Positions 52,067-63,637 of a stretch of DNA of 64,000 bases are shown one piece after another. A program made the position numbers and the translations under genes. The notes below the pieces were generated by a model that did not search any database, was not told where the DNA came from, and saw nothing but the letters and a program-made list of their open reading frames with translations. Each line of letters begins with the position of its first letter. The first letter of the stretch is position 1. Source of the DNA: Strigamia acuminata (Eukaryota > Arthropoda > Chilopoda > Geophilomorpha > Linotaeniidae); assembly GCA_949358305.1 (NCBI GenBank), contig OX442314.1, positions 52,957,369-53,021,368 of the forward strand, given 5' to 3'.

Positions 52067-55000
52067 ATGGATGTACAGAAGCCGTATCAACCATTTGGTC
52101 GGATTCAACAACTTAGAAAGAAACAAATGAAACAAGTTATTTGCAGTGTTATTGCAAGTCAGAAAGAGATTCCATTATTTATCAGATCTCTAGAGAACAT
52201 TTCAAAAAAGAAAAAAACTATGCTAATTCTATTTACAACACTACTTGTAATCAATTTGGTGGCTTGTTCCTACCAAACTGTCGATCGAATATTGCATTAC
52301 ATGGACGAACCAACCACAGTTAACACATACATGATTGAAACACCACATGGTCCGTTTCCATCTATTTACGTAAATCCAGAAACTACACAAGAACTTAGTA
52401 ATTACCTCGCCAACCGGAGTGGAAACAGCAATTTTAAACAGCAATGTGAATATGTTGTAATATATGAACTGTTCAAGACGATGTATCCTGAAGATGTAAT
52501 GGAACTAATGAGAAAACCTAGCTATATAACTGATGCACATTTTTCTGTGGTAAATTAATTTTTTTTTTTAATAAACATTTTTACCAAAATAAATTTTTGC
52601 AGCACAACTCAAGATTCAATGTGACCGTTAAAAATCATGAATCAATTGTATGGCCAATCGCCCAGATTTCGAGTAGTAAGTCAACCAACAATTATTGCCG
52701 TTTGATATTCTAACTTCTTTTTCACATTAGCGTTTGAATTTCCATATGGAAATGAAAATAACAAAATGGTAATAAAGTTTAATTTTCCCAAAACATGCAT
52801 AGAGTATCACGTGAGTAGTAATTCTAGGAATATATATTTTCACTTAACAATAAACACTGCAAAAAAGTTCTAACAAACCTACAATGTTTGTTACCAAATA
52901 TTAAGAATTCAAATTTAACATTAAAATCATTGTTTCAATTAAGCTTGTCATAGATCCATCACCAGTTATCTATCATATCTCAAATATCTTTGCGGACATT
53001 TTTGCCATAAGAGAAGGCCTAAAGAATCAAGTCATTGCTACTGTGCAAAAAGTAAGGGATACAATAGAAGTAATAGCAATAACAGCTTAGTTAAGAAATT
53101 TTTAAAAAAGGAAATTTCGAAAATTTGAAATTGTAACAACAATAAAATTTCAATCTTGTTTTAGTACCACTTCATTAATACCACGAGACAGCGTTGCAAC
53201 AATAACTTACATGACTGCTTGCAACATTGTTTAGTAAAAGCAATGAAATGCAGGTAAACAACTTTTGGAATTCGTACAAACAGTGGCATGGCCAGGCATG
53301 AACAAAAAGAATCAGTTCTCAAATTATGGCCGCCCTCGAATAATAGCCGCAGCCACTATTCGAGGGCGTCAAATCGTCACTTTCAGCCGCCACTAGTATT
53401 CGTGGGAAATTTGCAGAACGGATATTTTGTTATTGATAAATGTAAAAAGAGACGGTTATATACCAAAATAATGGTGTAAGGGTAACGTTTGCTGGACGTT
53501 GGATCGTTCGGATTATAAGACGCGCTTCAGACTGTAAGATGCACCACCCATTGTTGGTTGACTTTTGAAAGTAAAAAAATGTGCCTTATGATCCTCGAAA
53601 TACGATGTTCGCAGCTTTTGCGATTACCGGATGCAACACATTAAATCACGTTATTGCACGATACAATTCATACAATTGTATGTTAAAGGAAAATACAAAT
53701 GATTAAAACGTGATTACTCTCTTAGATTTCCGTTTTACGAGGCAAGAAACCTTCCGAAATGCAATAAGGCAGATAGCATTCGTCAACGCAACATACTCGA
53801 TAGATTACTTTTTGATCAAGATTTAACGACACACTGCAAATGCCTCAATTTGTGTGATGTAACACAACAAAGCCTAACGTATAACCTACAAGCTGGAAGT
53901 AAGGATATCGTTGAAATATTCATTGCCAACAATTACGTTCGAACGATGCAAGAAAGCTTTTCTTACGACATAATATTTTTGTTATGCGACATTGGAGGCA
54001 ACATCGGCCTCTATTTCGGCCTGTCTTGTTTAGCACTCGTCGAAATATTTATTCATTGCTGCAAAATGTATTTGACAAAATTAAGCAAAACAACAAAAGC
54101 AAATGGCAAGTTGAAAGAAAAAATTCCAAAACTACTCGAAAAGATGCAGGAAACAAAGGAAAAATCTATCGTCAAAAATAAACTGAAAACCACTGTTTCA
54201 TTAATCCTGGTTTGCACTTCAGTTTATCAGACTTACAACTTGATCGACACTTATTTTCAATGTCCACTCCTGAAAACTGTTAACATCATTAGAGACAACG
54301 TGATTGAGTTTCCACTCGTTATTGCATGCGATGAAACTGAAAGAATACTAAAAGCTAAGATAAAATTAGCTGCTAAAATGCAAACTGACTGTGGCCACTA
54401 CCAACTCCTCGATTTACTCCATCCATCGGCTGAATACGCCAATGAAACAGAGAAGTTATGGAGTGACTCTTCTGGTTATAACACCTACGTCTCAAATGGA
54501 AAACTTCTAGGTGTAAGCTAAGCGAGCAAAATACTAAATAGTTTGTGCTATTTGTATTAAATTACTTACGATTTTTGTAGGTGCCTAAAACTGTACATGA
54601 CTTATATTTTGCCAATTTATCAATTTTATCAACGACATTTGGAACATGCACTATGTTTAATAAAGGTAACTGCAAAAGTAATATTTTTTATCTTCTTGTA
54701 CTTTGAAATGTTTGCAGGTGACAGGCCATTTTCACCAAAGAAAAATAAATTAATGTTTTTTGATGATTCCACGAGAGACATTTGCAACGAATATCAAACT
54801 GTGAGATTGTTGACACATTCAGATTACATTGTTGTTTACTTGACTTAATGATGAATTTCCAGCATTTTGTTGTTCTGAAAAATCAAGCGTTTCATCCAAA
54901 ATATATATTTCACATTCCCACCAAACAAGACACCGCGATTGACATATCTCGTCAAACGGTAATATCTAAAAAAAACAAAAATCATTATTTTACATCTTAC

Positions 55001-55967
55001 TCTGTTTAGCTCGTTCGAGTGAACACTGCTAAAAGCCCTTGTAAACCAAATAAAGAAGTTTCTGAATGTGAAAAGAAATGTTTTGCAACAAAATTGTCAA
55101 AACAACTTCTCAAGTGCAGGTAAAAATAATATTACTTACACCAAAAAATAATTGGAATCCCTTGAGGAGGGCAGGCCTCTTCTAATACAAGCTTCCACCG
55201 CTATAGAAATGGTCTAGAAACCTATCTGTGTGAAGTCTAGTAGCTAGAGTTGTTGTGAAATGCTGAGTTCGATTTCAGTAAATTTTTTTAAGAGACTTAT
55301 GTCATAAGTTTGGCTATTTCGTAATGACTGATTTACATTAACAATCTGTGGCAGCAAAATTTTGTTTCCTAAAGCATCCTCATAACAAATGTTTCAATGT
55401 TGCATCAGCATACCAGCTTTTCACACTCCTGCTGGAAGACTGATGCAAGTAGGTCCCTAGAACACTCGCCTAGATGAGTCAGCTTGTACTAGAAGGAGTC
55501 CTCCAGAAGAGATTTCGGGTTATATTTGAGTATAATATATCAAAAATTAACATAAGGAGCACAATCTGCTACTAAATCTTTATACGCAAACCGAAAGAAA
55601 TTTATTTGTTATCTTTCTAACTAGACTACCGTTCATGAAAAACAGTACTTTAGAACTCTGCATGACACCAGAAACAGCTAAAACAACCTACAAAACATAT
55701 TTGCACACTCAATTCAAGACCCACCCCCAGAAAGACTGTTCCTGTGCAACACGCTGCCGTGAAACCGTTTACAATGTCAAAGCAAAAGCATCCATGAAGG
55801 ATGAAACATCCTTAACAGCAGCTATATACACTATTGAAAAGAACATTCGAGAAGTTATCGAAGACCAAGAGCTCATTTCTGTAACAAAACTATTGTGTAG
55901 CATTGGATCTATTATTGGTATTTTGACTGGTTTCTCAACATTTACTCTTGTTGATTATTTCATTTGA
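52067..55967 (+). CDS. Double-module DEG/ENaC (pickpocket-like) sodium channel subunit, 11 exons
   Basis: Exons: 52067-52549, 52603-52675, 52731-52810, 52944-53051, 53165-53253, 53726-54512, 54581-54665, 54718-54800, 54863-54958, 55010-55119, 55625-55967. They join in frame to 2337 nt, a 778-residue protein, and all introns are GT-AG. An in-frame TAA lies two codons before the ATG. Module 1 has TM1 (LILFTTLLVINLVACSYQT) in exon 1, an extracellular part with the Cys cluster CLQHCLVKAMKC in exon 5, and TM2 with GLS filter and LALVEIF in exon 6. About 50 basic linker residues follow without stop or intron, then TM1 of module 2 (SLILVCTSVYQTYNLIDTYF), FPLVIACDE, TFGTC (exon 7), a second Cys cluster (exon 10) and a second TM2 with GFS (exon 11). 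Intron phases 0,1,0,0,2 are the same in both halves. DEG/ENaC channels are normally trimers of one-module subunits. Two genes read as one is the alternative, but exon 6 spans both. Confidence 0.8.
53331..53368. repeat. 12-bp perfect hairpin in intron 5
   Basis: CGCCCTCGAATA and TATTCGAGGGCG form a perfect stem with a 14-base loop inside the longest early intron (53254-53725). It is probably a piece of an inserted repeat. Confidence 0.5.
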
Positions 55968-56318
55968 TTTTACATTATTATCAATATAGTAAACATAAAT
56001 AACACAATATTTTTCACTCTCCTGACTTTGGTTTTGTTAACACAGTGTGGTTTTTGTAAAAAAAAATCACTAATCAATGTTATTTACCCATGCAAAAGCA
56101 TAAATCGATTATTATAAAAATAAAAGGCGCAGAAATGTGCTGCACTATGCAAAACTACCTAAAAAACAGTTCCAAATTGTAACCTCACTTTTTTATCACT
56201 CTTTTATCAATAAGACAAACGTTGTTACAGATTTTAAATCCTTTCCCTATTCATTCTTCACCATTCAATTTTAAAATTTTATTAGCACAGTTAAGTAACA
56301 AAAGGAAATTCAAATCCA
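55968..56318 (+). other. Downstream flank of channel gene
   Basis: I see no gene here. The sequence is AT-rich 3' flank; no canonical AATAAA is obvious close to the stop, although AACATAAATAAC occurs about 30 bases after it. Confidence 0.4.
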
Positions 56319-56629
56319 TAATGTGGAAACTGACGGTTCCCAAAGGGACTAATGTAGTTTATGTTTGACCACTGGGGTGCAGGTGAAAACTCAGACCTGT
56401 GACCTGTATTATGCTAATTCCTAGAATAAAGACTTAATCCCTTCTTTGTATTGTTCTGCACAAGAATAAAAATGTAGTACGTTTTGCAAATGTAACCAGC
56501 AAGGTATGCTTTTCATGCATCTTCCAACATCAAGATAATTCTGACTCCATCCGCTGTTTTTAAAGATAAGTTTCGAAAATTATAATATTTTAAGTCGCCG
56601 TTGCAACTATATGGTGCCGAAACCCGGGA
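56319..56629 (+). mobile_element. LTR remnant with tRNA-Phe primer site
   Basis: TGGTGCCGAAACCCGGGA at 56612-56629 is complementary to the last 18 bases of animal tRNA-Phe including CCA. It is followed by a GA-rich stretch as in a retroelement leader. The upstream 290 bp begin TGTGGAAACTGACGG and contain two AATAAA words, as an LTR could. No internal coding region follows. The PBS match is what I rely on; the LTR limits are a guess. Confidence 0.45.
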
Positions 56630-57023
56630 AATTCGAGAGAAACGGACCAGGACAAGGAAATAATAAACGATTTAACAAGAAACAGAATACAAAAGGCATT
56701 AAATTTGTATTTGGCCAGTGATGCGTTTTTATGAGTCATCTCATCATTATTCACCATTGCGTCCTATTGGCTACTCTGTCTTGAAATAAAATTTTCTTTC
56801 TAAATTGTAATAAAAATATCTTAATAATAATAATAATCTTAATAATAATACCGATTAAATAAAAACTTCTCCAGTATCGAAACAACGAATTGCGGATGCG
56901 TAACAATTTGATAGTTCACGTCGTGCTTACGTTCATAGACGAAACTTGATCGGTGCAAAATAAGCCCACGCGACGTCCCCAAAAAAGAAGTAAACAAAAC
57001 CTCTTATCATTCATCCTCCAACA
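56630..57023 (+). other. Upstream region of thymidylate synthase gene
   Basis: No gene is seen. The stretch holds an imperfect AATAATAAT run around 56820-56850. The last 150 bp are less AT-rich and would hold the promoter; no TATA box is clear. Confidence 0.35.
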
Positions 57024-57929
57024 ATGGCAACCAACGCAAACCAAGTTGAACCCCCGAAGAGATCTTCCCATTGCGAATACAAATATCTCGACCAGCTACA
57101 GATATTAGATCACGGCAAGCTGAGGAAAGACCGAACGGGCACCGCAACCCTCTCGCTCTTCGGCATGCAAGCGCGGTACAGTCTCCGAGGCAACCAAATG
57201 CCGCTAATGACGACTAAGCGCGTATTCTGGCGCGGCGTGGTGGAGGAACTGCTCCGGTTCATCAGAGGATCGACGAACACCAAAGACTTGAGTGAAAAGG
57301 GCGTCCGAATATGGGACGGAAACAGTTCGCGCGACTTCCTGGATCGCGTCGGACTGACCGACAACCCAGAAGGCGACGTCGGACCCGTCTACGGGTTCCA
57401 ATGGCGTCATTTCGGCGCCGAGTATCGTGGCGCTCACGCTGATTACGACGGACAAGGTTTCGATCAGCTGCAGCACGTCGTGGATTTAATCCGCAACGAT
57501 CCCGACAACAGGCGGATTATAATGTCGGCGTGGAATCCGCCGGACGTTGCGCAGATGGCGCTGCCGCCTTGCCACGTTCTGGCCCAATTTTACGTGAGCG
57601 AGGGCGAGTTGTCGTGCCAACTTTACCAGAGATCGGCAGATATGGGACTCGGTTTGCCCTTCAATGTGGCGAGTTATTCGCTGCTGACGTGCATGCTCGC
57701 CCACCTGGCCAACTTAAAGCCTGGCGACTTCGTTCACACGATGGGCGACGCGCACATTTACGTCAATCACGCTGAGGCCGTGAAAACGCAGTTGGCGCGC
57801 ACACCGAGGCCGTTCCCAAAGCTGTATGTGGACAGGGCAGTGGCTAATATGGACGAATTTGTAGCTGGGGACTTTCGTTTGGTCGGGTATAACCCACATC
57901 CAGCAATCAACATGGACATGGCTGTTTAA
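57024..57929 (+). CDS. TYMS: Thymidylate synthase, intronless
   Basis: Converts dUMP to dTMP using methylene-tetrahydrofolate (EC 2.1.1.45), the only de novo route to thymidylate. The protein has 301 residues and is full length. It has RTGT with Arg for the dUMP phosphate near residue 37, the catalytic Cys183 in LPPCH, YQRSADMGLGLPFN for substrate binding, HTMGDAHIYVNH, and the conserved C-terminus ending MDMAV. The start ATG sits in a good context (CAACAATGGCA). AATAAA lies at 57946-57951, 17 bases after the stop codon. The gene is uninterrupted and clearly more GC-rich than the 5 kb either side. It could be the native gene without introns, a retrocopy with a new promoter, or an acquired copy; the frame is intact, so it is probably functional. 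Confidence 0.95.
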   Translation: MATNANQVEPPKRSSHCEYKYLDQLQILDHGKLRKDRTGTATLSLFGMQARYSLRGNQMPLMTTKRVFWRGVVEELLRFIRGSTNTKDLSEKGVRIWDGNSSRDFLDRVGLTDNPEGDVGPVYGFQWRHFGAEYRGAHADYDGQGFDQLQHVVDLIRNDPDNRRIIMSAWNPPDVAQMALPPCHVLAQFYVSEGELSCQLYQRSADMGLGLPFNVASYSLLTCMLAHLANLKPGDFVHTMGDAHIYVNHAEAVKTQLARTPRPFPKLYVDRAVANMDEFVAGDFRLVGYNPHPAINMDMAV

Positions 57930-58789
57930 TAATGTTGTGGTATTGAATAAAAAGTTGTTTAATGCAGTAATCGCGTACATCATTCTACATTCTACGGTGG
58001 TCTAAAGTGGCTATTTACTCAGTCATGTATTATGCTGTATTGTGTTTTTTTCAAAAGTTAATTTCATTTCATATTCCACATCTGATTATTGCAAAAGTGC
58101 TTCTTGTTTGTTTGCCTCTGAATAGTATTCTTGTTAACTCTTGGATTAAATGAAGTTGTGTTTTGTTTCTCTCCTGACTCCATCTTTGCTCCACCATTGC
58201 AATGTTGTGTGAGGAGTAAAAACACTCACTCCCCACCCAGGTGGGATCCATGGATATGCTTTCTTGTCCTCTTGTTATGTGGATTCTCATCTTCCAAGCC
58301 CAGCTTGCGGAATTTGCAGCCATTTTCCGATGTTGGTCCACAGTTTGTACTACTAAATATTGCCAGTATACATTCACTTGTGTTTGGTCAGCTGCTGCAA
58401 TATTTTTATATACATTTAGGTCATTTTCCTATATAGGTATAAATTCGAGTACGAGATTAAATTTGTTACGTAACTTCCGCTTACTCCTAGTACGCAGCTT
58501 CGTACTTGTCGTATTTAGCTTTATTGGGATTGGGATTTTCCGAGGAAATCGCCCCCAAAACCAAGGATCATGATGTTGACGCCTTTCATTACCCCAACTG
58601 CGATCTCTAAAACTACAGCCGTCAAAGCGGAAGTAGCCCACCATTTCCCATTCGTCTTGGAGACTGCTCGAAAGGCCAGTCGGGTAATAGAACTCAAGAG
58701 GAAACCTTCGCCTCAAGTCACAATCGTATGTCGTGTCCTACTTGGTATAGGTTAAAATAGCGCTAACGTGTAATACTTTACCTGTGATC
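57930..58789. other. Unassigned region after thymidylate synthase
   Basis: Apart from the polyadenylation signal I see no supported gene. Short open frames overlap on both strands without recognisable motifs. Confidence 0.4.
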
Positions 58790-59400
58790 AATTATGCAAA
58801 TACCCAAATGAATACTAAATGTATTTAAATGAACAAGTAATTTATTCAATAGGCTTGAAGGCCTTAAAATACACTCAGTAATAATTCTAGAGTCGACGTG
58901 GTCAGCGTCGAACAAAGGATTTCCCAAGATGGCGTCGTCGGTTCCGCGTGGTCGGCGGAACAAAGGCGGCGTCTCGAGTTGTCGTTAATTCGTCACGGAT
59001 TCGTCTTTACGGACGCGGTGGAATGCTCTTTCGAGTCTTCTATCCGTGCCTGTTGTCTAGGGTTTGGTTTAGCGTCGCAGAGGCCTCGTCTAGGAACTTT
59101 GGGGTTCCCTACAAAACGCTCGGACACTTACTTCGGCGAATAATCGACTGGGCGATTATTCTGGGTGATTTCACAAGGGCTATTCGCTTGCTTTCGCCGG
59201 AATAGCTCTCAAGTGACTTCGTGAGAGTTACAGTTTGCACTTTACTCAGCGATCCTCGATCAATCCTAACTTGCAGTGGAAGTTGGCCTGACGGTGAGGT
59301 AGTTGCTGTGTTCTTGGTGTCGTTTGTGTAAGTTCTATCTTTAGGCGGGAAACACGGCCTTTTATGCAGTGGGGTGAAGGGCCGGCGATCAACCAATGGG
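58790..59400 (-). promoter_or_regulatory. Possible minus-strand LTR or promoter cassette
   Basis: On the minus strand, CCAAT-type sequence near 59393, ATAAAAG at 59359-59365 and AATAAA at 58841-58846 occur in promoter-to-polyadenylation order over about 520 bases with no long frame between. That would fit a small solo LTR. No terminal TG/CA pair or target duplication was found. Confidence 0.22.
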
Positions 59401-59486
59401 GGCTGACCACCAGCCGCTTCCTCCCCCTCGGGGCACACACCTGCCCAGGGCCATCTTTACCATTGGGCTAACTGGGCTGCAGCCCA

Positions 59487-59672
59487 GGGGCGCCGGGCAG
59501 AGAGGGGCGCTGGGCGGAGGAATGGCAAGTGGAGAGGAACGCCAGGCAGAGAGGGGTGCCAGGCGAGAAGGGCGCTGGGCAGAGAAGGGTGTTGGGCAGA
59601 GAGGAACGCCAGGCAAAGAGGGGCGCCGGGCAGAGAGGGTTGCCAGGCAGAGAGGGGTGCCGGGCGCCTCCT
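59487..59672. repeat. GC-rich minisatellite, about 17-bp unit
   Basis: About eleven degenerate copies of a unit like GGGGCGCCGGGCAGAGA. The repeat explains the overlapping open frames on both strands, which I do not annotate as genes. Confidence 0.75.
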
Positions 59673-59790
59673 ACAGTCCAAAGAGTGTTCAAACATAAGC
59701 TGAACTTGTAGGCCCGTTTCTGCACATTGTTGATAGTGTGTAAAACACACGAGCGCCACAGGTCAGGGGGCGCCACCTCTAAAGATGCAT

Positions 59791-60008
59791 TTGCAGGTCC
59801 AAAAATGAATTTGTAGGTCCAAAAATGAATTTGTAGGTCCAAAAATGAATTTGCAGGTCCAAAAATAAATTTGCAGGTCCAAAAATGAATTTGTAGGTCC
59901 AAAAATGAATTTGTAGGTCCAAAAATAAATTTGTAGGTTTAAAAATGAATTTGTAGGTTCAAAAATGAATTTGCAGGTCCAAAAATGAATTTGTAGGTCC
60001 AAAAATGC
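59791..60008. repeat. 20-bp minisatellite, 11 units
   Basis: Eleven near-perfect 20-bp units of TTGTAGGTCCAAAAATGAAT in exact register; most variation is T/C at position 4 and G/A in the tail. It begins about 20 bases after a GGGGGCGCC word that echoes the preceding GC-rich minisatellite. Confidence 0.9.
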
Positions 60009-61316
60009 TGATCCAAAATAATTGGGCCGTAACCCTCCCCGCGCCCAGATCTATTTACTATGAAGCTCCAAAGACTCAAGCTGTCCCGTTGGGAAGCCTA
60101 CCCACTTCGGATACTCCAGGGCCAATGGAGCCAAGCGCCCATCCGTTGTCGGATAGAGACAACATTATAAAAACCCTCGAGACTGGTTAGCGAAGTTGCC
60201 TAAACCCACAAAAAAGATGAAAACAAAGGACTTCTTCACTCCACCGAGGGAGTCAGACGAGGAAAAAGAAAGTTTGATCAGTTCTGTTTCAGGTACCAAA
60301 CCAGCTCAAACCTTTCTCTCTTCCCATAGCTACCGGCGCCTTTAGCACCAGGTGCTTTGGTTAGAGCTTTTAACATTGAAAGGATAATTGATTGCTTATT
60401 TGTTTTGACTTTAAATTTTCTGTTTATTTGATTTAATTTTGAAGTTATGTAAACTTAATCATTGGAATTCAATCCATTGAATAAAGGTCTTTAATTTGAA
60501 TTTAAAACTGTCTGTTTTCTTTTCACAAGTTATTAAGGAAATTGAATTAATAGAATAAAGAAATGTTACGTGTGCTGGCCAATGCCATGTTACACGTAAT
60601 GGTGGCAATTTACTACTTTTCTTTTATTTTTTAGATAGTTAATAACCATTTAGAAAAAACTTACAGATTAGATGCCCACCATGTAAGTTAGCAATCAAAA
60701 CTGAGAAAGAAAATAAAGAAACAATGGAAACCCAAAGATCAATTTTTATTTCTCCACTCTTATCATTCATTCTCGATGAAATTCGAAAATCAGCTAATTC
60801 TGTAAATACAAACATGGATACTCGCTACAGACGCACATACCAAACAAGTGAGCCGCAAATGGGTCGTTTGTCAGACTTATCGGTGCAACGAGTGCTACCA
60901 AGAAATGTGTTGACTGTTCTGCGACTATTCCTTAAGCACTTTACCTCAAAGCCGAACTGGATAGACCGAATACAAGTCGCGATTTATTTCACTTTTTAGA
61001 AAACCAAAATATAAGAAAGTGGTGTTTGTGTCAGACAGCGCTCTGTATATGGTGAAAGCAGATCAGGTCCATCGCAAATAGTGATCTGCATCAATGTTGG
61101 CCATGCCAAGTCAGCCGATGCCAAATCAGTCGATGGAAAATCAACCGATGACATTCCAATCAGCCAATTCCAAATCTGCCGATGCCAGATCTATCTGCAC
61201 TTACAAAGTGATCGTCTTTGCTTGTTGCCATCAACACCCACAGGAACCTCCTGACAGAATGACCCCGTCCTGGCAAACTTTCTAGAGGATTCTAGACTAA
61301 TTTGCACACAATTTAA
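60009..61316. other. Unassigned region
   Basis: No supported gene. A frame at 60724-60999 (ATG start, 91 residues) has no recognisable motif. Between 61100 and 61200 a word like CAGCCGATGCCAAATC is repeated about five times in degenerate form. Confidence 0.35.
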
Positions 61317-61463
61317 GGCGTCCTGGTTTACCAACAAGATAATGCTTCTGTGCACTCAGCAAAAATCTATCTGGAAGTGGATTGTCCGGAGAATTGTGTT
61401 AAGGTTGTTGATCTGGCACCTTATGTCCCCAATTTAAACCGCACAGAAAATGTTTTGGGGCTT
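61317..61463 (+). pseudogene. Tc1-type transposase fragment
   Basis: An open stretch of 49 codons reads YQQDNASVHSAK, then DLAPYVPNLNRTENVLGL. This corresponds to the second catalytic Asp and the D34E Glu block of Tc1 transposases (QQDNAPxH ... SPDLNPIENxWG). No upstream transposase or inverted repeats are seen. Confidence 0.75.
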
Positions 61464-61719
61464 ATTACGACTTGAGGAATTAAAGACTGCCATTGTTGCT
61501 AAATGGAGATTATTGGATCTATCGTTTCTGGACAGCAAAGTTATAATCTGTTCAATTTAATTTTCTTCTTGTTCAAATGGAGTGATAAGAGATTAAATGA
61601 CTTTGTTTCCTCACATTCAAAGCTTGTTGAGCAGTTGTTGTGTGTTGTGGACCCCCCAGGTACCCTCCATAGGTAGTTAATTATTTTAGGTTGTGTGCAA
61701 ACCATACTGGTTGCTACTG

Positions 61720-61841
61720 GAACTGGAAGCATCATACCTAATATTTCAAAGCCTTTGGATGCATTACTGACAATACAGCCTACATCGATTGAAAGTGAGA
61801 AAGCGTTTTCTTCGCACAAAAAAACGATCTTGACAGAATGA
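61720..61841 (+). pseudogene. hAT transposase C-terminal fragment
   Basis: The frame reads IIPNISKPLDALLTIQPTS, then IESEKAFSSHKKTILTE, and stops. This matches the hAT dimerisation motif, in which a run like LxIxxTSxESExxFS is diagnostic. The rest of the transposase is missing. Confidence 0.65.
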
Positions 61842-62462
61842 TTTTTCACTGAATGCTCGTTCTTTAAAAGCCTACTTTTTACATCTGTAAGAGGATATTT
61901 AATAGTTTTTCTAATTTTTTTTGAATAAAATGTCTTTTTAAATTTTCGTTAGTGTTTTTGGTGTTCTTTGTTGTTTTTTCAGTGCAATAATACATTATTT
62001 TGACAAATTCCCGGGAAATTGAAATAAAATTTCCCCTTTCCAGAAGATAAAGGGCTGCTAGAAACAGTCAGACCGTCTAGCACCCAGACGCCGTCCCACA
62101 ACAATATTCTAATTGCGTCACATATTACGAGACTGCATGCTAATATCAAAATCTCCAGTATAACCACATAACAAGGAGATATCAATTTTAAAATTGGAAG
62201 AAAATGTCTAAATTCATCGACCACAACACTACATATGAAATTTAAGACATTCAAAAAATTAATGAAAATTGAGTGAAAATAAACTTTTTAAAAAAAGAAA
62301 TCATCCATAGTCAAAATTAGAATAAAATACCAGCATCAAAGCTCAAATAAAATCTCAAATGCTGTAGTTTTCTACAGTAACGATTAATTCTGGGTGACCA
62401 AAATGCATTTTTTTTTTAAAAAAAAATCTGCACGTATCAATTTTAATCAAATTGGAATTGGG
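61842..62462. other. Unassigned AT-rich region
   Basis: Nothing recognisable; only short frames without motifs. Confidence 0.35.
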
Positions 62463-62573
62463 GAATGCTACATTCTCATATTCGAATGCAGGCTTACAAC
62501 ACCAAATGATTTGTCAGTGAATGCTACACTCACATATTCGAATGCAGGCTTACAACAACCAAACGATTTGTCA
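62463..62573. repeat. Two direct repeats of about 56 bp
   Basis: GAATGCTACA-n-TATTCGAATGCAGGCTTACAAC-n-GATTTGTCA occurs twice back to back (62463-62517 and 62519-62573). Confidence 0.8.
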
Positions 62574-63571
62574 CCATTATCACAGAATAAATAAATAAAT
62601 GAATGAACAGGGAGAAATATGAATCAAATCAAGCCATCGTCTCAAAATCCTATCTTAATCCAGTTCCTTGGTTATTCGTGGATATAATTCTTAATAAATA
62701 CGATCGAAAAACAATGGTGATTCTGAGAATTAACGAACACATAAGAAGGCATTAATACGAGAAAACACATCGGATGAAAATGGCGTGCGAAATGACACTT
62801 TCGACCACCGAGAAATGTTAACTGGAATCAAAGCATCTACTCGCAATCCAGCCTTAATCTAGTACCTCGGTTTTTCATTGATTATGTACTGCATAAATAC
62901 GACGGAAAAATCATGGGAAATTGCGACAAATACCGAACCGAAAATGCTTCGACGTGAGAAGAAACAACGGCTCAGGACACAGAACGAGAAGGTGAAGTCT
63001 ACGGGGTTTACACTCTAGAAAACACGATTATCGGATAAAAGTAGAAGCAATCTTCAAACCACTGTACTATCTTTCGGTTTTCGTTCTTTAGATTTTCGAA
63101 AGATATTACGTAATTACTGCACAAAATTAAAATTAAATTTATTCAATTAAAGAAATTTCATTAATAAATCGGATTCCTTTTTTTAGAAAACCAATTTAAA
63201 CTCGAGAGCTTTAAAATGTTGTCACCAGTCTGCACTGCCATGTGGAATGATTACATGTTTCATTTGATTGCCCCGTCTGCCCAACCAGATTCATCGACAG
63301 TTTATCAGTCATGGCTCATATTGAACCAACCACGGTTGTTACAATTTCATTTCAAAATTTTTGCAATGCAATGTTAATCTCTTCTTTTATCAACACATGT
63401 AACACGTTTCAATAAATAAAAATAAAACTACTAATAAAAAATCCTTGGCCAGTTATAATTTATCGAGAATTATAACATAACACGTTGGGAAGTCACACAA
63501 ATATATTATACTTTTCCGGAGTATAATATAATGTGTGGTGAAAATCTTGATTTTATATAATTAAACGCATT
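62574..63571. other. Unassigned AT-rich region
   Basis: No gene is seen. Two loosely similar stretches (near 62630-62720 and 62830-62920, both with CGCAATCCAGCCTTAATC-like and TAAATACGA words) suggest an old duplicated repeat. A small hairpin TATTATACT/AGTATAATA lies at 63505-63529. Confidence 0.35.
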
Positions 63572-63637
63572 GTCTATTCCCACAAACGTTTGTGGGAATA
63601 GACATGTGTCTATTTCCACAAACGTTTGTGGGAATAG
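63572..63637. repeat. Two adjacent long palindromes
   Basis: A perfect 32-base palindrome (half: GTCTATTCCCACAAAC) at 63572-63603 is followed by a second, 30 bases long with a mismatched pair, at 63608-63637. A half-copy TATTTCCACAAAC occurs again at 63659. Confidence 0.85.

Noticed and set aside
54145-55967. Second, separate channel gene starting at a Met in the exon 6 linker
   Set aside because: Possible but less simple: there is no promoter or stop between the modules and exon 6 is continuous. Kept as the alternative in the gene entry.
59468-60002. Several open frames on both strands
   Set aside because: They are translations of the 17-bp and 20-bp minisatellites; 20-bp units without stops stay open in all frames.
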